A stretch of 64,000 nucleotides of DNA. It comes from Paenibacillus chitinolyticus NBRC 15660. GTDB taxonomy: Bacteria > Bacillota > Bacilli > Paenibacillales > NBRC-103111. Under the pieces are notes generated by a model. The model ran no database searches. It had not been told where the DNA came from and worked only from the letters and a program-made list of their open reading frames with translations. This document shows, one piece after another, positions 50,517 to 59,077 of this stretch. The stretch spans positions 124,001-188,000 of the forward strand of contig NZ_BBJT01000004.1 in NCBI RefSeq assembly GCF_000739915.1, in the 5' to 3' direction. The first letter of the stretch is position 1, and every line of letters begins with the position of its first letter. The position numbers were made by a program, and so were the translations under genes.

Positions 50517-50649
50517 GAACGTTCCCCCCTGAAATTCGTTAAAGTGTGTAAGTCTGTGCCGGTTTGAGTGAACTTTCATCTTATTTGAAAACGCATTCAT
50601 TTCTTCGCGGTATCCCGGACGCGATCTCTCCTTTCTATAAATAGGCATA

Positions 50650-50722
50650 AGAAAAAGAAGCCTCCAGCATAAAAACACCTCCGAAAAGGAGTATGCATGA
50701 AGGCTTCTCATTATCTCTAGCC
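50650..50722 (-). promoter_or_regulatory. Leader element 1: conserved motif and intrinsic terminator before ugpB-like gene
   Basis: On the minus strand the motif (GGCTAGAGA ... ATGAGAAGCC, 50702-50722) overlaps the 5' arm AGAAGCCT of a long hairpin whose 3' arm AGGCTTCT (50656-50663) is followed by TTTTTC. The overlap lets a bound protein block terminator formation, the usual antitermination design. GlpP is encoded in the same cluster. Confidence 0.8.
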
Positions 50723-50894
50723 ATCGTTGGATCAGGTGTGATATTTGACTCCATATTACACGGAAGCGGTTTCATTGGCAAGAGGTTTTTGTCAAAAAAA
50801 AATCATAATAGGAAGGAAATTTGTTCCTCTCCTCTTTTTTAATCAAACCGATCTCATCCAAAAAAGCATATAATGGAAATGGAGGTGAACACAC

Positions 50895-51542
50895 ATGTTC
50901 AGCAGTGAAGAAAGAGAAGCGCTTTATAAGATTGTGTATACCCGGCGGGACGTCCGTACTTTCCGCAGCGATCCGATTCCGGATGAAACCGTTATCAGGC
51001 TGCTGGAAGCCGCTCATCATGCCCCTTCCGTAGGATTTATGCAGCCGTGGAATTTTATCCTGGTGGAGTCGGATGAAATCAAAGAACGGCTCGCCTGGGC
51101 GGCCGACAAAGAAAGAAGGGCGCTGGCCATTCATTACGAAGGGGAGCGCCAGGATCAATTTCTGAATTTAAAAATCGAGGGCCTGAAGCAGGCGCCCCTG
51201 ACCGTGTGCATCACCTGCGATCCGACGCGCGGAGGTTCCCACGTGCTGGGACGCAACTCCATCCCGGAGACGGACATGATGTCCGTCGCATGCGCAATCC
51301 AGAACCTGTGGCTCGCAGCCTGCGCGGAAGGTCTGGCAGCCGGCTGGGTCAGCTTCTACAAGAAGAACGATATCCGCGATATTTTGGCGATTCCGCCGCA
51401 TATCGATCCGCTCGCTCTAATCTCCATCGGCTACACGGACCACTATCCCGCCCAGCCGATTCTCGAAACGGCAAACTGGGAGAAACGCCGGGAGCTGGAC
51501 GGCCTGATCTACCGCGAAACGTGGGGACAGCGCGGAAACTGA
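50895..51542 (+). CDS. bluB: 5,6-dimethylbenzimidazole synthase BluB
   Basis: A 215-residue protein, ATG after GGAGGTGAACACAC. Nitroreductase fold with BluB features: YTRRDVRTFRSDPIPDETVI, AAHHAPSVGFMQPWNFILV (flavin site), QAPLTVCITCDPTRGG, GRNSIPETDMMSVACAIQNL, AEGLAAGWVSFY. It cleaves reduced FMN with oxygen to make the lower ligand of vitamin B12. It is monocistronic, with its own strong terminator. No other cobalamin genes are nearby. Confidence 0.95.
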   Translation: MFSSEEREALYKIVYTRRDVRTFRSDPIPDETVIRLLEAAHHAPSVGFMQPWNFILVESDEIKERLAWAADKERRALAIHYEGERQDQFLNLKIEGLKQAPLTVCITCDPTRGGSHVLGRNSIPETDMMSVACAIQNLWLAACAEGLAAGWVSFYKKNDIRDILAIPPHIDPLALISIGYTDHYPAQPILETANWEKRRELDGLIYRETWGQRGN

Positions 51543-51583
51543 ACAAGGGAGTATTCCTTCCGGAATGCTCCCTTGTTTTTTTG
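51543..51583 (+). terminator. Terminator after bluB
   Basis: ACAAGGGAG..ATTCC and GGAAT..CTCCCTTGT form a long stem, followed by seven T. Confidence 0.95.
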
Positions 51584-51645
51584 CAGCGTCGCGGTATGCG
51601 GTTGTAAGGCACGCGGGTTCTGCTGTTGCAGCACTCGGCCGTGTG

Positions 51646-52443
51646 TTACCGGACCGTTTCCGCCGCTGTGCGCCCATGTTCATTCCCGCTCTGCTCCAGG
51701 TAATCCGCGGCAAAATGAAAGCCGCGCTCGAGCAGCAGAGGAATGACTTTATCTAACGTACGGACGGTTTCTTCCCGGGTTCCTCCACCGTCATGAAGCA
51801 GAATCATGCTGCCGGACTCTGTCTTTTCCTCAATAAGACGGACCATGTTGTCCACACCGGGGAAAGACCAATCATACATTTCGAGTTCCTCGGACCACAT
51901 CATAATTTCGTAGCCCCGAGCCCGGAGCAAATCGATAGTCCCCTGATTCAGCAAACCGTACGGAGGGCGGAAAAGAACGGGCGCAAAACCGACGGCATCC
52001 CGTATGGCTTCATCCGTCAGGGACAGCTCCTCGTTCAACTCTTTCTCATTAAGGAGGATCATGAAAGGATGGGTGTAGGTATGATTGCCGATCGCATGCC
52101 CTTCATCCACTATCCGCTTAACGATGTGCGGGTGCTTCCGGACCCTTTCTCCCATTAAAAAGAACGTACTGGTGATGCCGTATTTCTTTAAAAGATCCAG
52201 GATCTGCGGGGTATAAACCGGATCGGGGCCGTCGTCAAACGTTAAATAAATTTTGTTTTCTCCGTTCGGAACTCTGCGAGGGAGATCCTCATGCGGCTCT
52301 GTGTAAAGAGAAAGCATCTCTTGCGCCACTCCCTTAATAACCTCGTATCTTTTCAGATCGCAGCTGTCCGAGGCATAAGTAAGGCCCGCTTTTGCGCTTA
52401 CGAAGATATAATGTGCCCAGTCCACTATTTTGTTTGCTTCCAA
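51646..52443 (-). CDS. Polysaccharide deacetylase (NodB-type), last gene of the cluster
   Basis: A 265-residue protein. NodB motifs in order: TFDDGPD (motif 1), HAIGNHTYTHP (metal His pair), RPPYG (motif 3), WS.ELEMYDW, LHDGGG (motif 5). No signal peptide is seen at the N-terminus, so it may act in the cytoplasm or be retained. This fits a small-molecule N-deacetylation as well as a cell-wall role. It starts 14 bases after the MBL gene and is the last gene of the leftward run. Confidence 0.9.
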   Translation of the reverse strand: MEANKIVDWAHYIFVSAKAGLTYASDSCDLKRYEVIKGVAQEMLSLYTEPHEDLPRRVPNGENKIYLTFDDGPDPVYTPQILDLLKKYGITSTFFLMGERVRKHPHIVKRIVDEGHAIGNHTYTHPFMILLNEKELNEELSLTDEAIRDAVGFAPVLFRPPYGLLNQGTIDLLRARGYEIMMWSEELEMYDWSFPGVDNMVRLIEEKTESGSMILLHDGGGTREETVRTLDKVIPLLLERGFHFAADYLEQSGNEHGRTAAETVR

Positions 52444-52457
52444 TGCTCCTCATCCTT

Positions 52458-53459
52458 TCATGGGTTCCGATTAGCATGTGCGGGTGCACGTCTGTAATAA
52501 AGCCGCCCGTCCGCTCCCGCTTCCGCCGGTTTAATCAAGTTCAGGCTCTGCAAATAATTCAGGCAAGCCAACATTTCAAACAGCTTAAAACGGAGCTGTT
52601 CCGCGTTTACCGGCACAAAGAACACGAGACAGCACAATTCAAAGGCGGTCATCGGCTTGTCCATCCGGGCCAGTATATCGTCAATGCGCTGCCGGTACTG
52701 GGCCGCAATATCGGCCGCACGGGCGTTGTACTTGCGGAAAGGAATCATATGCCCCGGATAAGCCTTCCGGACAGGCAGTTCGGCATGCTCCTTCAGCGAG
52801 CTGAAATAGGAGCCGAGCGGATTCTCGTCAAATCCGAGCGTGAAATTAAGGTTCGGCAGCATTTTCGGAATCACATGATCCCCGCAAAAAATGAGCTGCT
52901 CTTGTTTGTCGTACAGACAGAGATGTCCTTCCGCGTGGCCGGACACCAGCTCGGCTTCGAAGATCGACTTACCGAGCGCAAGTTTATCGCCTGCACGTAT
53001 AAATTCCGCATCCGGATGAACATTCACAGACTTCACGTAATGCTTCAGTTCCGGCGCGGTCACTTCCAGCAGATGCCGTGGAGCTCCGTGCCGGGCGAAA
53101 AGCTCCAATACCTCTTCATCGTAAACGGAATCCGCCGACCAGATCCGCGAGGCCTGAAGGAAACAGGACTCCGTCATCCGGACCGATGCTCCCGTCACTT
53201 CCTGAAGCCTCGCTGCCAGCCCGTAATGATCCACATGATGATGAGTGATAATAATGGAGGTGATATCGCGCGGAGAAATCCCCAGATGTCTCCAGGCTTG
53301 CTGCCACAAGCCGAATGTTTCTTCATCGGGCATTCCCGCATCAAGCAGCGTATAGCCGTCTTCCCCGCGGATAAGATAAGCGTTCAGCCACTGCAGGACA
53401 CTGCCGACAGGCAGCTTCACACTGACAATCTCCTCGGTTTCCTGCTTGAGCAGCTCCAT
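52458..53459 (-). CDS. MBL-fold hydrolase with C-terminal helical domain
   Basis: A 333-residue protein, ATG after AAGGAG. Metal motif THHHVDHYG, with VSGHAEGH and FCGDHV further on, and a C-terminal wHTH-like helical region (residues 255-310). This pattern matches the LACTB2/glyoxalase II-like group. It lies 40 bases after the dehydrogenase gene. In the cluster it could hydrolyse a thioester or ester of the pathway product; that is inference. Confidence 0.9.
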   Translation of the reverse strand: MELLKQETEEIVSVKLPVGSVLQWLNAYLIRGEDGYTLLDAGMPDEETFGLWQQAWRHLGISPRDITSIIITHHHVDHYGLAARLQEVTGASVRMTESCFLQASRIWSADSVYDEEVLELFARHGAPRHLLEVTAPELKHYVKSVNVHPDAEFIRAGDKLALGKSIFEAELVSGHAEGHLCLYDKQEQLIFCGDHVIPKMLPNLNFTLGFDENPLGSYFSSLKEHAELPVRKAYPGHMIPFRKYNARAADIAAQYRQRIDDILARMDKPMTAFELCCLVFFVPVNAEQLRFKLFEMLACLNYLQSLNLIKPAEAGADGRLYYRRAPAHANRNP

Positions 53460-53499
53460 TCGTCACACTCCTTTCCATATGCACCGCTTCAGGCTGTAC

Positions 53500-54945
53500 T
53501 CAGGCTTTCACCGTCATTACCTTCTTGCGCGTATAAAATTCCAGTCCGTCTTTCCCGTTCACATGCAGATCGCCGTAAAAAGAGTTTTTGTAGCCGGAGA
53601 AAGGGAAAAGCGCCGTCGGGGCAGGTACGCCGATGTTCACTCCCAGCATTCCGGCGTCTATTTCCTCGCGGAACTGGCGGACAGCCGCCAGTTGTCCGGT
53701 GTAAATGCAGGCACCGTTGGCAAAAGAAGAACGGTTGGCTATCGCAATCGCCTCTTCCAGACTGTCCGCCTGCATAATGGACAACACCGGTGCGAAAATT
53801 TCATCCTGCCAAATCTTCATTGCCGGTGTAACTTCGTCAAAGACAGTCGGGCCGAGGAAATAGCCCGCTCCGGATGCGGCCCCGTCTTTTCTGCCGTCCC
53901 GCAGCAGAACGGCGCCTTCCTGTTCGCCGGAACTCAAATAATCCAGGGTCCTGTCTTTGTGGCTTTGACGGATAAGGGGACCCAGCTCCGTTTCCTTATC
54001 TTCGCCGTTGCCGATTTGCAACCGATCCGCCGCGTCAATCAGCCTCTGTTTCAAGTCGTCGCGGTCTCCACCGACCAGAACGACGACGGAACAAGCCATG
54101 CACCGTTCGCCTGCAGATCCGAAAGCCGACTCGATAATACTTTTGACCGTAAGCTCCTCATCCGCATCCGGCATAACAATGGAGTGGTTTTTGGCTCCAG
54201 CCAGCGCCTGAACTCTTTTTCCGTGCTGTGCCGCCGTTTTGTACACATATTCCGCAACCGGCTGCGAGCCGACGAAGGATACGGCTTTGATCTCGGGATG
54301 CTCCAGAATGCCGTTCACCACTTCGCGCGCCCCGTGTACGATATTGAACACGCCGTCGGGAAGCCCCGCTTCCGTGAACAGCTCGGCAAGCCGGTTAGCA
54401 AGCAGAGGCGTGCGTTCGGACGGCTTCAAAATGAACGTATTGCCGCAGGCAATCGCCATAGGAAACATCCAGCACGGAACCATCATGGGGAAGTTAAACG
54501 GTGTGATGCCCCCCACAACCCCAATCGGGTAGCGCAGCATAGTCGTCTCCACACCGGTACCCACGTCCGGAGTAATCTGTCCCATCATGAGGGACGGAAT
54601 ACCCGCCGCAAATTCCACGCATTCGACACCGCGTTGGACTTCCATATACGCATCTTGCTGGGATTTTCCGTTCTCCCTCGTAATCAGAGCGGCGAGCTCG
54701 TCCCAAGCTTCAACGAGAAGCTGCTGGTATTTGAAAAGAATCCTCGCCCTTTTCTGGACCGGTGTGTTTTTCCAAGGCAGAAAGGCGGCTTTCGCCGCTT
54801 GAACCGCCTCGTCCAGATCCTTGCGGGTTGACAGCGGAACCTGAGCGAGAACCCCGTCGTTCGCCGGATTATAGACCGTTTCGGTCACGGACGAAGAAGA
54901 TTCCTGCCAGCTGCCGGATATATAGTTTTTTAATAAAATGCTCAC
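53500..54945 (-). CDS. CoA-acylating methylmalonate-semialdehyde dehydrogenase family (MmsA/IolA)
   Basis: A 481-residue aldehyde dehydrogenase. Features: [21 protein letters not shown] start, [20 protein letters not shown] (cofactor site), [11 protein letters not shown], the catalytic Cys in GERCMACSV, and [19 protein letters not shown], all as in MmsA/IolA. The family oxidises malonate or methylmalonate semialdehyde to acetyl- or propionyl-CoA. No myo-inositol genes are nearby. The start is GTG 54945 with AAAGGAG 13 bases upstream. In this cluster it could supply or consume a beta-carboxy aldehyde. Confidence 0.9.
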   Translation of the reverse strand: MSILLKNYISGSWQESSSSVTETVYNPANDGVLAQVPLSTRKDLDEAVQAAKAAFLPWKNTPVQKRARILFKYQQLLVEAWDELAALITRENGKSQQDAYMEVQRGVECVEFAAGIPSLMMGQITPDVGTGVETTMLRYPIGVVGGITPFNFPMMVPCWMFPMAIACGNTFILKPSERTPLLANRLAELFTEAGLPDGVFNIVHGAREVVNGILEHPEIKAVSFVGSQPVAEYVYKTAAQHGKRVQALAGAKNHSIVMPDADEELTVKSIIESAFGSAGERCMACSVVVLVGGDRDDLKQRLIDAADRLQIGNGEDKETELGPLIRQSHKDRTLDYLSSGEQEGAVLLRDGRKDGAASGAGYFLGPTVFDEVTPAMKIWQDEIFAPVLSIMQADSLEEAIAIANRSSFANGACIYTGQLAAVRQFREEIDAGMLGVNIGVPAPTALFPFSGYKNSFYGDLHVNGKDGLEFYTRKKVMTVKA

Positions 54946-54954
54946 AGAAGCACG

Positions 54955-56934
54955 TCATCTCCTTTCGGCTTGCACACGATTTGAATAACGCGAACTTTGA
55001 AGCTTCACATAGCGGATGCAGTAGGCGGAGGGAAGGAGCGGCTCGTCCGGGATGCCGAGGTCCCCGCCGTCCAAGGGCGTGTCCAGGGAGACACGGAACG
55101 GCCTCTCGCCTACTTTGAACGCGACGGTTCCCGCCTTCGCTGCATGATACTCAAAAAGCTTTCCTGCCGGCGTCCCGTCTATGGAAAGGCTTAAGCTGCC
55201 ATTTTCCGGATCGATGGACAGCACGCATTCATACTCGGCGCCCTCTTCGTAGGTTTGTAAGAATACGCGGCTTTCTTCTTGCAGGACCGAAATACGTCCG
55301 TCCGTGCTCCAATGGAGCCAGACGGCCGTTTCGCCCCGTCCATCGGTCAGTTCGATCGTAAGCGGTACCGTTCCGATGGCAAGGGGCCGGATACCGATCG
55401 TCACATCCGTTTGATGGCCGGCCCTGAAAGCGAAAGCTTTCTCCACCTTGACGTAGTCATAGGGGTCACGGCTGCTCAAGATCAGGCCGGAATCTCCTCT
55501 TAAACGGATCTCCGACCATTTGGGCCGATAGATGCTCCAGCCGTCGAAATCTTCCAGGCCGGAGCTTGAAAGAGCGGGCATTTCGCAGAGCTGTCCGGCT
55601 GCGGATACGGGACCGGATCCATCGGTGTCCGGCGCCGGGGCCGCTGCTTTTGCCGTTTCAATGGGAGAACCGGACAAGCCGTACACTCTTCCCCCAAGGG
55701 TCGAGGCATCCGTATCGGTATCTGTATCTGTATCCGTGTCTGCCGTAGGAGCTGCCGCATCTCCATCATCGTGGAAATCCGGCACCAAGGGCACCGGAAT
55801 GCGGGCTACCCAAATATCCTCCTTGTTCATGCTGTAAGTGACCCAGATTGCGTCCTCTTCCGGTGTGCCGTTTCCGGACGATATTCCGCGGACATAATTC
55901 AACCCGTAAAATTTGTAAAAGCCTGTATAGCGGCGCGGGGGAACTTCCCCTCCGATTAACCGGAGCTTGTCGAAATGAAGCCCGTCCTCGCTTACGGCTG
56001 CGGCCAGCGGCCAGCGGTACGCGTTGTTAGGGCTGGGATTGTACAGCAGCGCATATTTGCCGTCCGGCGTTTGCTGGCCCCACAGCTTGCTACCCGCTGT
56101 GACCAGACCGTCAATTTCCCCCGTCTCTGTCCAGCTTTCCCCATTGTCTTCGCTTAAAGCATATTTCCCGTTTTTGCCGATACCGGCTACCTTGTTACCG
56201 GGCAGGGGATAGCAGCTCAGCGCTTTGTAACCCGCAAGCGGATAAAAACCATCCTCGCTCTGATCTTCTTCCCACCACTGAATCGTCGCCAGCCTGTCTT
56301 GCAGTAACAGCCGGCATGCCTCGACAAACCCCTCATCCGGCGATTCCGTATACAAAGGATAGCTCGTGTTACCGGTATTCCATCCCGCATGGACATTCAG
56401 CCGAATGAAATAAATGGGGCCCATGGACCCGTCCGGGTATATCTCACGAACGACCCGGCCGATTCCGCGGCCGTCATTGGGCATTACGGAAAGAACCGGA
56501 CAGATGCCGTAGAAGCCCAGCGTCAGCAGTCTTCCATCGGCTGCCGTATAAAATCCCATACGCTGATGCATGACGGCAAGGCTGCCTTTCGGCAGGTCAG
56601 CTCCGTCCGGGCCGCTATATACCCCCTCCGGTATTTCATAGGAAGGAAACGCAATCACCGGTTCGGTCCATTCCTTGCCGTCGGCCGAGCTTGTGATCAT
56701 CGTCCGGGCGGGAGGATGATTCTCTTCCACGGGACATGTAATATACTGCAAATAAAACCGCTGCCTCCAGAAAGCCAGCATAGGTGCATTATGAAAGGTC
56801 CAGCCAGGTCCCCCTTCCAGATCAGGCTTAAGCCTGCAAGCCCGGACCGCCTGGTAATGCCGGACGCCTGGAACAGGCTGGAGCCTTCCGTGGTGCCGGG
56901 AAGCCTCTGTTTGTTCCGTTCCGATATATTTCAT
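54955..56934 (-). CDS. Sialidase-like beta-propeller protein with DT-repeat linker and lectin-like domain
   Basis: A 659-residue protein without signal peptide. Residues 40-395 carry propeller blades with sialidase-like phrases (SADGKEWTEPVIAF; ALSEDNGESWTETGEI; AAVSEDGLHFDKL). Residues 410-422 are a run of Asp-Thr repeats. Residues 465-640 are a concanavalin-like domain (VKVEKAFAFRAGHQTDVTIG; LSLSIDGTPAGKLFEYH). It looks like a glycoside-hydrolase-related protein. The absence of an export signal inside a biosynthetic-type operon is odd. Confidence 0.8.
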   Translation of the reverse strand: MKYIGTEQTEASRHHGRLQPVPGVRHYQAVRACRLKPDLEGGPGWTFHNAPMLAFWRQRFYLQYITCPVEENHPPARTMITSSADGKEWTEPVIAFPSYEIPEGVYSGPDGADLPKGSLAVMHQRMGFYTAADGRLLTLGFYGICPVLSVMPNDGRGIGRVVREIYPDGSMGPIYFIRLNVHAGWNTGNTSYPLYTESPDEGFVEACRLLLQDRLATIQWWEEDQSEDGFYPLAGYKALSCYPLPGNKVAGIGKNGKYALSEDNGESWTETGEIDGLVTAGSKLWGQQTPDGKYALLYNPSPNNAYRWPLAAAVSEDGLHFDKLRLIGGEVPPRRYTGFYKFYGLNYVRGISSGNGTPEEDAIWVTYSMNKEDIWVARIPVPLVPDFHDDGDAAAPTADTDTDTDTDTDASTLGGRVYGLSGSPIETAKAAAPAPDTDGSGPVSAAGQLCEMPALSSSGLEDFDGWSIYRPKWSEIRLRGDSGLILSSRDPYDYVKVEKAFAFRAGHQTDVTIGIRPLAIGTVPLTIELTDGRGETAVWLHWSTDGRISVLQEESRVFLQTYEEGAEYECVLSIDPENGSLSLSIDGTPAGKLFEYHAAKAGTVAFKVGERPFRVSLDTPLDGGDLGIPDEPLLPSAYCIRYVKLQSSRYSNRVQAERR

Positions 56935-56961
56935 ATCTTAGTGCCCTCCTTGGCTGCCTTT

Positions 56962-57963
56962 CTAAGATTCCTTGGAGAGTGCTGCCGCAGCACCGGTAGT
57001 TTCGAGAAGCGCCGCCCAAAAACTTCTCTCCCGGGAAAGAAGCGGCACGGCCAGGGTCAGGAGCTGATCCCGGTTAAACCTTCTTTTCAACGAAAACTTC
57101 GCCTTGATAAACACATTTTTCGCTTTGAACCAGCCTAGTGCCAAATCCTCAAGTTCCTTGTCGAGCGTCTGAAAATCAGCTTCCCGGATAAACCCTGCAT
57201 CCAGTAAATAGCGCAGCATAAGCCGGTTTCCCGTCTGTCTGCTTTCGATAATATTGACGCCGACCAGTCCGTTGGTCATGCTCTCTTCAAACTTGTCCGG
57301 TTCCGGCGTTCCCTCCCACAAATGCTCCGTCTGCAGGTTGTCCAGCTCTCCGATCAGCCTTTCCGCATGACGGCTCAAATCGGAAAGTTTGAATTCGAAA
57401 GGCGGAATCTGGTCCTTCAACCGGATCAAAGAACAAGGAGGCTCCTGATAAGCCGGATTATTCTCCGTCTGCGAGCTGAGAAAAGCCTCCTGAAGACGTT
57501 CGGGTGGAACTTCAAAATCCCGGAAACCGTTGATATCGTCATCCAGCACCCGGTATACCGAACGCTCCGCATCGTAACCGGTGATCAGGGAGTAGTGGTA
57601 CCAGTGGTACTGTTTCCAGGCGAGCGAGTTCGGAATCCAGTGAAATAAATCCACGTGAACGACCGGGAGCTGACCGCTGTCCAGCAGTTCGCCGATTTCT
57701 TCCCCGATTGCCTGCGGATTCCGGAAATAGTAAGGCTCCCACTCTCGGATAAAATCATTGAAAACCTCATTCTGATACTTGAGCGGGTGGTCCATCGTTA
57801 AATAAGTGAATGAAGGATCAACTGCGACCTGATACGTGTAGTGGTTCAGATAAGCAGCCGTCCGGTAGCTGGAATCGTTTGAGACGGCAATGGAATAAAC
57901 CGTGTTCGACACGCAGTTCATCCAGAAGTCGTTAAACGGGCGGAGAGATTGGTTATACGTCAA
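56962..57963 (-). CDS. BtrH-like protein 2 (butirosin biosynthesis H N-terminal type)
   Basis: A 333-residue protein. Residues 10-160 resemble the BtrH N-terminal domain: conserved Cys in FWMNCVSNTVYSIAV, 'VVHVDLFHWIPNSLAWKQYH' and HYSLITGYDAE with the catalytic-type His/Asp, then VYRVLDDDINGF. BtrH transfers an acyl side chain in butirosin biosynthesis. The C-terminal 150 residues are helical. It follows a related gene by 33 bases. Confidence 0.75.
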   Translation of the reverse strand: MTYNQSLRPFNDFWMNCVSNTVYSIAVSNDSSYRTAAYLNHYTYQVAVDPSFTYLTMDHPLKYQNEVFNDFIREWEPYYFRNPQAIGEEIGELLDSGQLPVVHVDLFHWIPNSLAWKQYHWYHYSLITGYDAERSVYRVLDDDINGFRDFEVPPERLQEAFLSSQTENNPAYQEPPCSLIRLKDQIPPFEFKLSDLSRHAERLIGELDNLQTEHLWEGTPEPDKFEESMTNGLVGVNIIESRQTGNRLMLRYLLDAGFIREADFQTLDKELEDLALGWFKAKNVFIKAKFSLKRRFNRDQLLTLAVPLLSRERSFWAALLETTGAAAALSKES

Positions 57964-57996
57964 CGCAGCGCGCTCCCTTCTTAATCGAGATGAAAT

Positions 57997-59010
57997 TCAG
58001 CCCGGTATCATAGCCAGTCTTTCCAGCCAAAGCTCCAGAACCTGCTTTTCTTTCAGCGCCATCGCATCGAGACTCTGTATGATCTGTTCGATCAGACGCG
58101 CGCTTTGAGTGAGCTCGTATTTGAGCAATTTGTTTCTCAAGTTGAACAATTCCTGTTCCATTTGCCGGTATGCTTCCTGCACGATGTCCAGACCGGAATG
58201 TACGGCTATCCCATGCTCCAGCATGTATTGAAGCCGGACTCCCATGACCTTCTTGTGCTCCCAGAGGATATGGAGGTACGCGATATTCGTAACGACAGCA
58301 CCTTCCCTGTCCAAAATGCACCTCAGAGACTCCACAGCGCTTTTGTATACGTCGAGTCCGAACACCAGTTGAGAACGCTCGGGGAGTGCAAGACCGGTAT
58401 GCTTATCCGCCGAGTCTACGTACTGGGTCAGAAGCGGGATCACCTTGTCCAGTTGGAATTCCGGATTGAAATCTTCTTTCGGCTTCAACAGGAAAACATC
58501 CGTAACGGGAGAGTGGACGATCCCTTTGGCAATGTCGGCAAAAGGAACGGTTGAAGAAGCGAACAGTCTGCTTTTGTTAAATCCGAGAATCTGAAAAGTT
58601 TGCTCCTCCAGATCGTATCCATAGATCAGCGCTTCCTGGATAACGTGTTTTTTACCGTGGAAAGGGTTGTCCGCCACATAATATTTATCTACATAGGCAT
58701 ACACGTACTGGTCCCGGTCAATGGCTTCCACCGCCTGCCGGTGAATGTCCGGCTCTTTTCCCGCCGCTTCCGGCACAATCGTCAACACTTCACTGAAACA
58801 GCCGGGCTCGTCCGCGTTATAGAAACGGATTTCCGCGACTTGCTCTTCCCGGGTCCTGGTCAGCGAATAAGCCTGCAGCTGTATAAAATTGTTGAGCATC
58901 CAGGGCATATAAGAACCCGCCGGACCGAGTATGCTCAAAGGAAACGCGTAATACATGCGTCCATGGATGGGAGGTATCTCCACAGGCAGCACTTTAGTTC
59001 CCGTTTTCAC
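57997..59010 (-). CDS. BtrH-like protein 1 (paralogue)
   Basis: A 337-residue protein with the same plan as its neighbour: 'YVYAYVDKYYVADNPFHGKKHVIQEALI' followed by YGYDLEEQTFQILGFNKSRLF corresponds to the HWIPN...HYSLITGYDAE...VYRVLDDD region next door. The N-terminal Cys is not where BtrH has it (C.S.IL appears as PLSILGPAGSY), so this copy may lack the nucleophile and act as a partner. Long C-terminal helices (residues 255-335) suggest pairing. Confidence 0.7.
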   Translation of the reverse strand: MKTGTKVLPVEIPPIHGRMYYAFPLSILGPAGSYMPWMLNNFIQLQAYSLTRTREEQVAEIRFYNADEPGCFSEVLTIVPEAAGKEPDIHRQAVEAIDRDQYVYAYVDKYYVADNPFHGKKHVIQEALIYGYDLEEQTFQILGFNKSRLFASSTVPFADIAKGIVHSPVTDVFLLKPKEDFNPEFQLDKVIPLLTQYVDSADKHTGLALPERSQLVFGLDVYKSAVESLRCILDREGAVVTNIAYLHILWEHKKVMGVRLQYMLEHGIAVHSGLDIVQEAYRQMEQELFNLRNKLLKYELTQSARLIEQIIQSLDAMALKEKQVLELWLERLAMIPG

Positions 59011-59077
59011 GCGCCTTCACTCCTTCTTAAAATTGAGGGCAGCCTTCTGTCCTGTTCATACTGCCTATGCGCCGGGA

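Noticed and set aside
53446-54831. 461-codon plus-strand frame opposite the dehydrogenase gene
   Set aside because: Antisense artefact of codon bias in the MmsA-type gene; no start signals or domains.
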